Assembly: GCF_030272615.1 (NCBI RefSeq)
Contig: NC_081412.1
Location: 696,578,083-696,636,082, forward strand
Source: Cryptomeria japonica
Taxonomy: Eukaryota; Streptophyta; Pinopsida; Cupressales; Cupressaceae
Length of the DNA: 58,000 nucleotides
Reading direction: 5' to 3'
A model generated the notes under the pieces. The model ran no database searches. It had not been told where the DNA came from and saw only the letters and a list, made by a program, of their open reading frames with translations. Numbering within the stretch: the stretch's first letter is position 1; the number at the start of each line of letters is the position of its first letter. The position numbers and the translations under genes are program-made. This document shows, in pieces, positions 57,458 to 58,000 of this stretch.

Positions 57458-58000
57458 TGTTTGTGTCTTGTATTTTCTTAGTTTTGGTCACTTCTAAGGT
57501 ATTTCTTCAAATTAATTTTGTACTAGAGGTTTTTCTTGCGGTTTGTTGATATTTTCTAGATCGTCTTATATCAGTTTCGATGCATTTTGATGGTTTTATG
57601 TATATTTGCTCCTTTGCACCATTGTGGACATTATAGACTCTCTTCCATGTAAATAGGCCATGGATGATTGAGATGAATATCTATGTTGTTTTGTACCAGC
57701 AACTAAGCAGGCGTTGCTATGATGTTATCTTTTATTTGATGGCAGCATTTGATGGCTTGATATTCCTTTGTTTATTGCTAGCCAAGAGACTCATTTTGTT
57801 ATATCAATGTTGTTGTAGCCTTGCATATGTTGTGAGAGTATGTGTGGAAGTTTTTGGCTGCATTGAGTATTATTTTCATATATTTATGTTGGTAGAGTCT
57901 GTTGTGATGTGTTGTTGGGCCATGTTAGGAGGAGTGGGATTCCTTGTGATGATCGAGGTCACGAGAGATAGGCTTGCATGAGGTTCCTTGTAAGGATGCA
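57458..58000. other. Window end, no gene supported
   Basis: One ORF (57664-57981, +) is Leu/Val-rich with possible hydrophobic segments, but codon use and lack of any motif do not support a gene. Confidence 0.45.

Overview
Plant nuclear DNA, most likely from a gymnosperm or another large-genome seed plant. This is inferred from low GC content, dense nested and decayed LTR retrotransposons, plant-type TATA leaders, and a plant acyl-CoA-binding/ankyrin gene split by an intron of about 11 kb. I see no bacterial operons, rRNA, tRNA or CRISPR. The only credible host gene is the 3' end of a class II ACBP-like gene on the + strand: ankyrin exons at 16007-16104 and 27355-27522, with the stop codon and probable 3' UTR following. 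Its other exons must lie upstream of the window or have been missed. Layout: (1) 1-1596, intergenic or upstream-intron DNA with a 106-bp perfect tandem duplication. (2) 1597-8902, a 7.3-kb unit bounded by about 50-bp imperfect inverted ends. It holds a broken minus-strand orphan gene of about 1,000 codons, with a TATA box and a probable 5'-UTR intron, and upstream of it an array of seven regularly spaced hairpins plus one collapsed copy. (3) 9869-12614, a decayed Ty3/Gypsy pol on the minus strand. (4) 12600-15532, a plus-strand LTR-like region with degenerate short repeats and a TATA box. (5) 16007-27522, the two ACBP exons and the giant intron between them, which contains a hAT transposase relic, local repeats, a minus-strand Copia-type LTR with primer site, and four near-identical 497-bp tandem repeats next to the last splice acceptor. 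(6) 27523-35480, mostly unrecognised DNA with fossils of a Gypsy RT/RNase H and a LINE ORF1. (7) 36525-46977, a complete but dead Ty1/Copia element with matching 5-bp target duplications, whose 3' LTR contains a nested solo LTR with its own 5-bp duplication. (8) 46978-58000, minisatellites, a Gypsy gag relic, a second Copia LTR with primer site and gag fragment, another LTR start carrying GC-rich hairpins, and a 21-bp repeat array. The mobile elements are all broken by stops, frameshifts or lost catalytic residues; they do not form a pathway with the ACBP gene but make up the sequence around and inside it. The least explained features are the alternating hairpin array with its orphan gene, and the GC-rich inverted repeats shared by otherwise different LTRs.
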